A stretch of DNA of 64,000 nucleotides from assembly GCF_000153105.1 (NCBI RefSeq), contig NZ_CH672377.1, positions 152,603 through 216,602 on the forward strand, given 5' to 3'. The notes under the pieces are model-generated. The model worked only from the letters and a program-made list of their open reading frames with translations. It was not told where the DNA came from and searched no databases. The first letter of the stretch is position 1. Every line of letters begins with the position of its first letter. This document shows, one piece after another, positions 63,731 to 64,000 of this stretch. The stretch is from Blastopirellula marina DSM 3645. Lineage in GTDB: Bacteria > Planctomycetota > Planctomycetia > Pirellulales > Pirellulaceae. Both the position numbers and the translations under genes were made by a program.

Positions 63731-64000
63731 ATGTCTGTGCCCGATGTCATGAGTGACGGCGATTGGATCGATAACGCACTCCTTGGTTACCGCCTCAGTG
63801 GCGCACGAACGTCTGATGCCGTTGGTGATAAGGGACACGCCGACGCCTCTATGATTCGCGGCAGTTGGCGTTTCATCGCGTCTTTCGTCCAGAAGCGAAA
63901 GCGCGCATTGCGGAATGGGACGCTGGCTGGTCGATTCTTCCCCAGGTGGCCGAGTCAGGGTTTTCTATGCGGGGGGACCCATGTCCATCCCTTTGCGCCA
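63731..64000 (+). CDS. Partial ORF at the right edge, unrecognised
   Basis: Frame open from the ATG at 63731 to the end (90 codons), MSVPDVMSDGDWIDNALLGY and further. No family recalled, no ribosome-binding site. It could be a gene start, a broken gene or chance. Confidence 0.25.
   Translation, partial: MSVPDVMSDGDWIDNALLGYRLSGARTSDAVGDKGHADASMIRGSWRFIASFVQKRKRALRNGTLAGRFFPRWPSQGFLCGGTHVHPFAP

Noticed and set aside
63527-63838. Minus-strand frame of 103 codons overlapping the end of hamB
   Set aside because: No ribosome-binding site or recognisable product, and it overlaps the conserved helicase frame.

Overview
The window reads as a marine or halotolerant Planctomycete of the Pirellula/Blastopirellula kind. 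This is inferred, not searched. The pointers are a giant exported protein with an N-terminal LEPR-XLL-type segment, a TPR-sulfotransferase, a carboxypeptidase-regulatory-like exported protein, and a hydroxyectoine pathway in a high-GC genome.

Left part (1 to about 12,130) looks like host chromosome. It holds two subunits of a molybdenum hydroxylase (minus strand), an aldehyde dehydrogenase, then a complete compatible-solute locus. The locus has ectA-ectB-ectC-ectD for making ectoine and hydroxyectoine, and an Ehu-type ABC importer (ehuB-ehuC-ehuD-ehuA) for uptake. A few small genes follow (GNAT, DUF4345-like membrane protein).

At 12,137-12,178 lies only the 3' half of a tRNA-Val(TAC), with its terminator still downstream. 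This is the usual scar at the distal end of an element integrated into a tRNA gene. I read everything to the right (at least 51.8 kb) as an integrated mobilisable or conjugative element. Its contents agree: an excisionase-like protein, a VirD4/TraG-type coupling protein with a VWA lipoprotein and membrane proteins, an XRE-type regulator, a TOPRIM protein, a DNA methyltransferase, two ParE-type toxin-antitoxin modules, a MobF relaxase-helicase, and a ParA with a small ribbon-helix-helix partner. No integrase and no VirB-type channel genes are visible, so they would have to lie beyond the right edge or be absent.

Cargo sits at both ends. The left cargo is a 6,110-residue exported protein (18 pre-peptidase-like repeats, 7 Calx-beta domains, calcium-type DxDxDG repeats, a long RHS/YD region and a variable C-terminal tip), with a secreted WD40 protein directly downstream and a TPR-sulfotransferase upstream. 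The right cargo is an antiviral island: a fused SIR2-APAZ-PIWI short prokaryotic Argonaute and a Hachiman-like HamA-HamB pair. The Argonaute gene is interrupted 69 codons before its end by an intact ISAs1-family element with a perfect 8-bp target duplication. Removing the element and one duplication restores a single 1,050-residue frame.

Other unexplained structure includes six 16-bp palindromes of the form GTCYCRAnnTTGRGAC in two clusters, a family of short dispersed CGTAAAATCG-like repeats, a 118-bp nested inverted-repeat region that could be a structured RNA, and a 39-codon prepilin-like micro-ORF.
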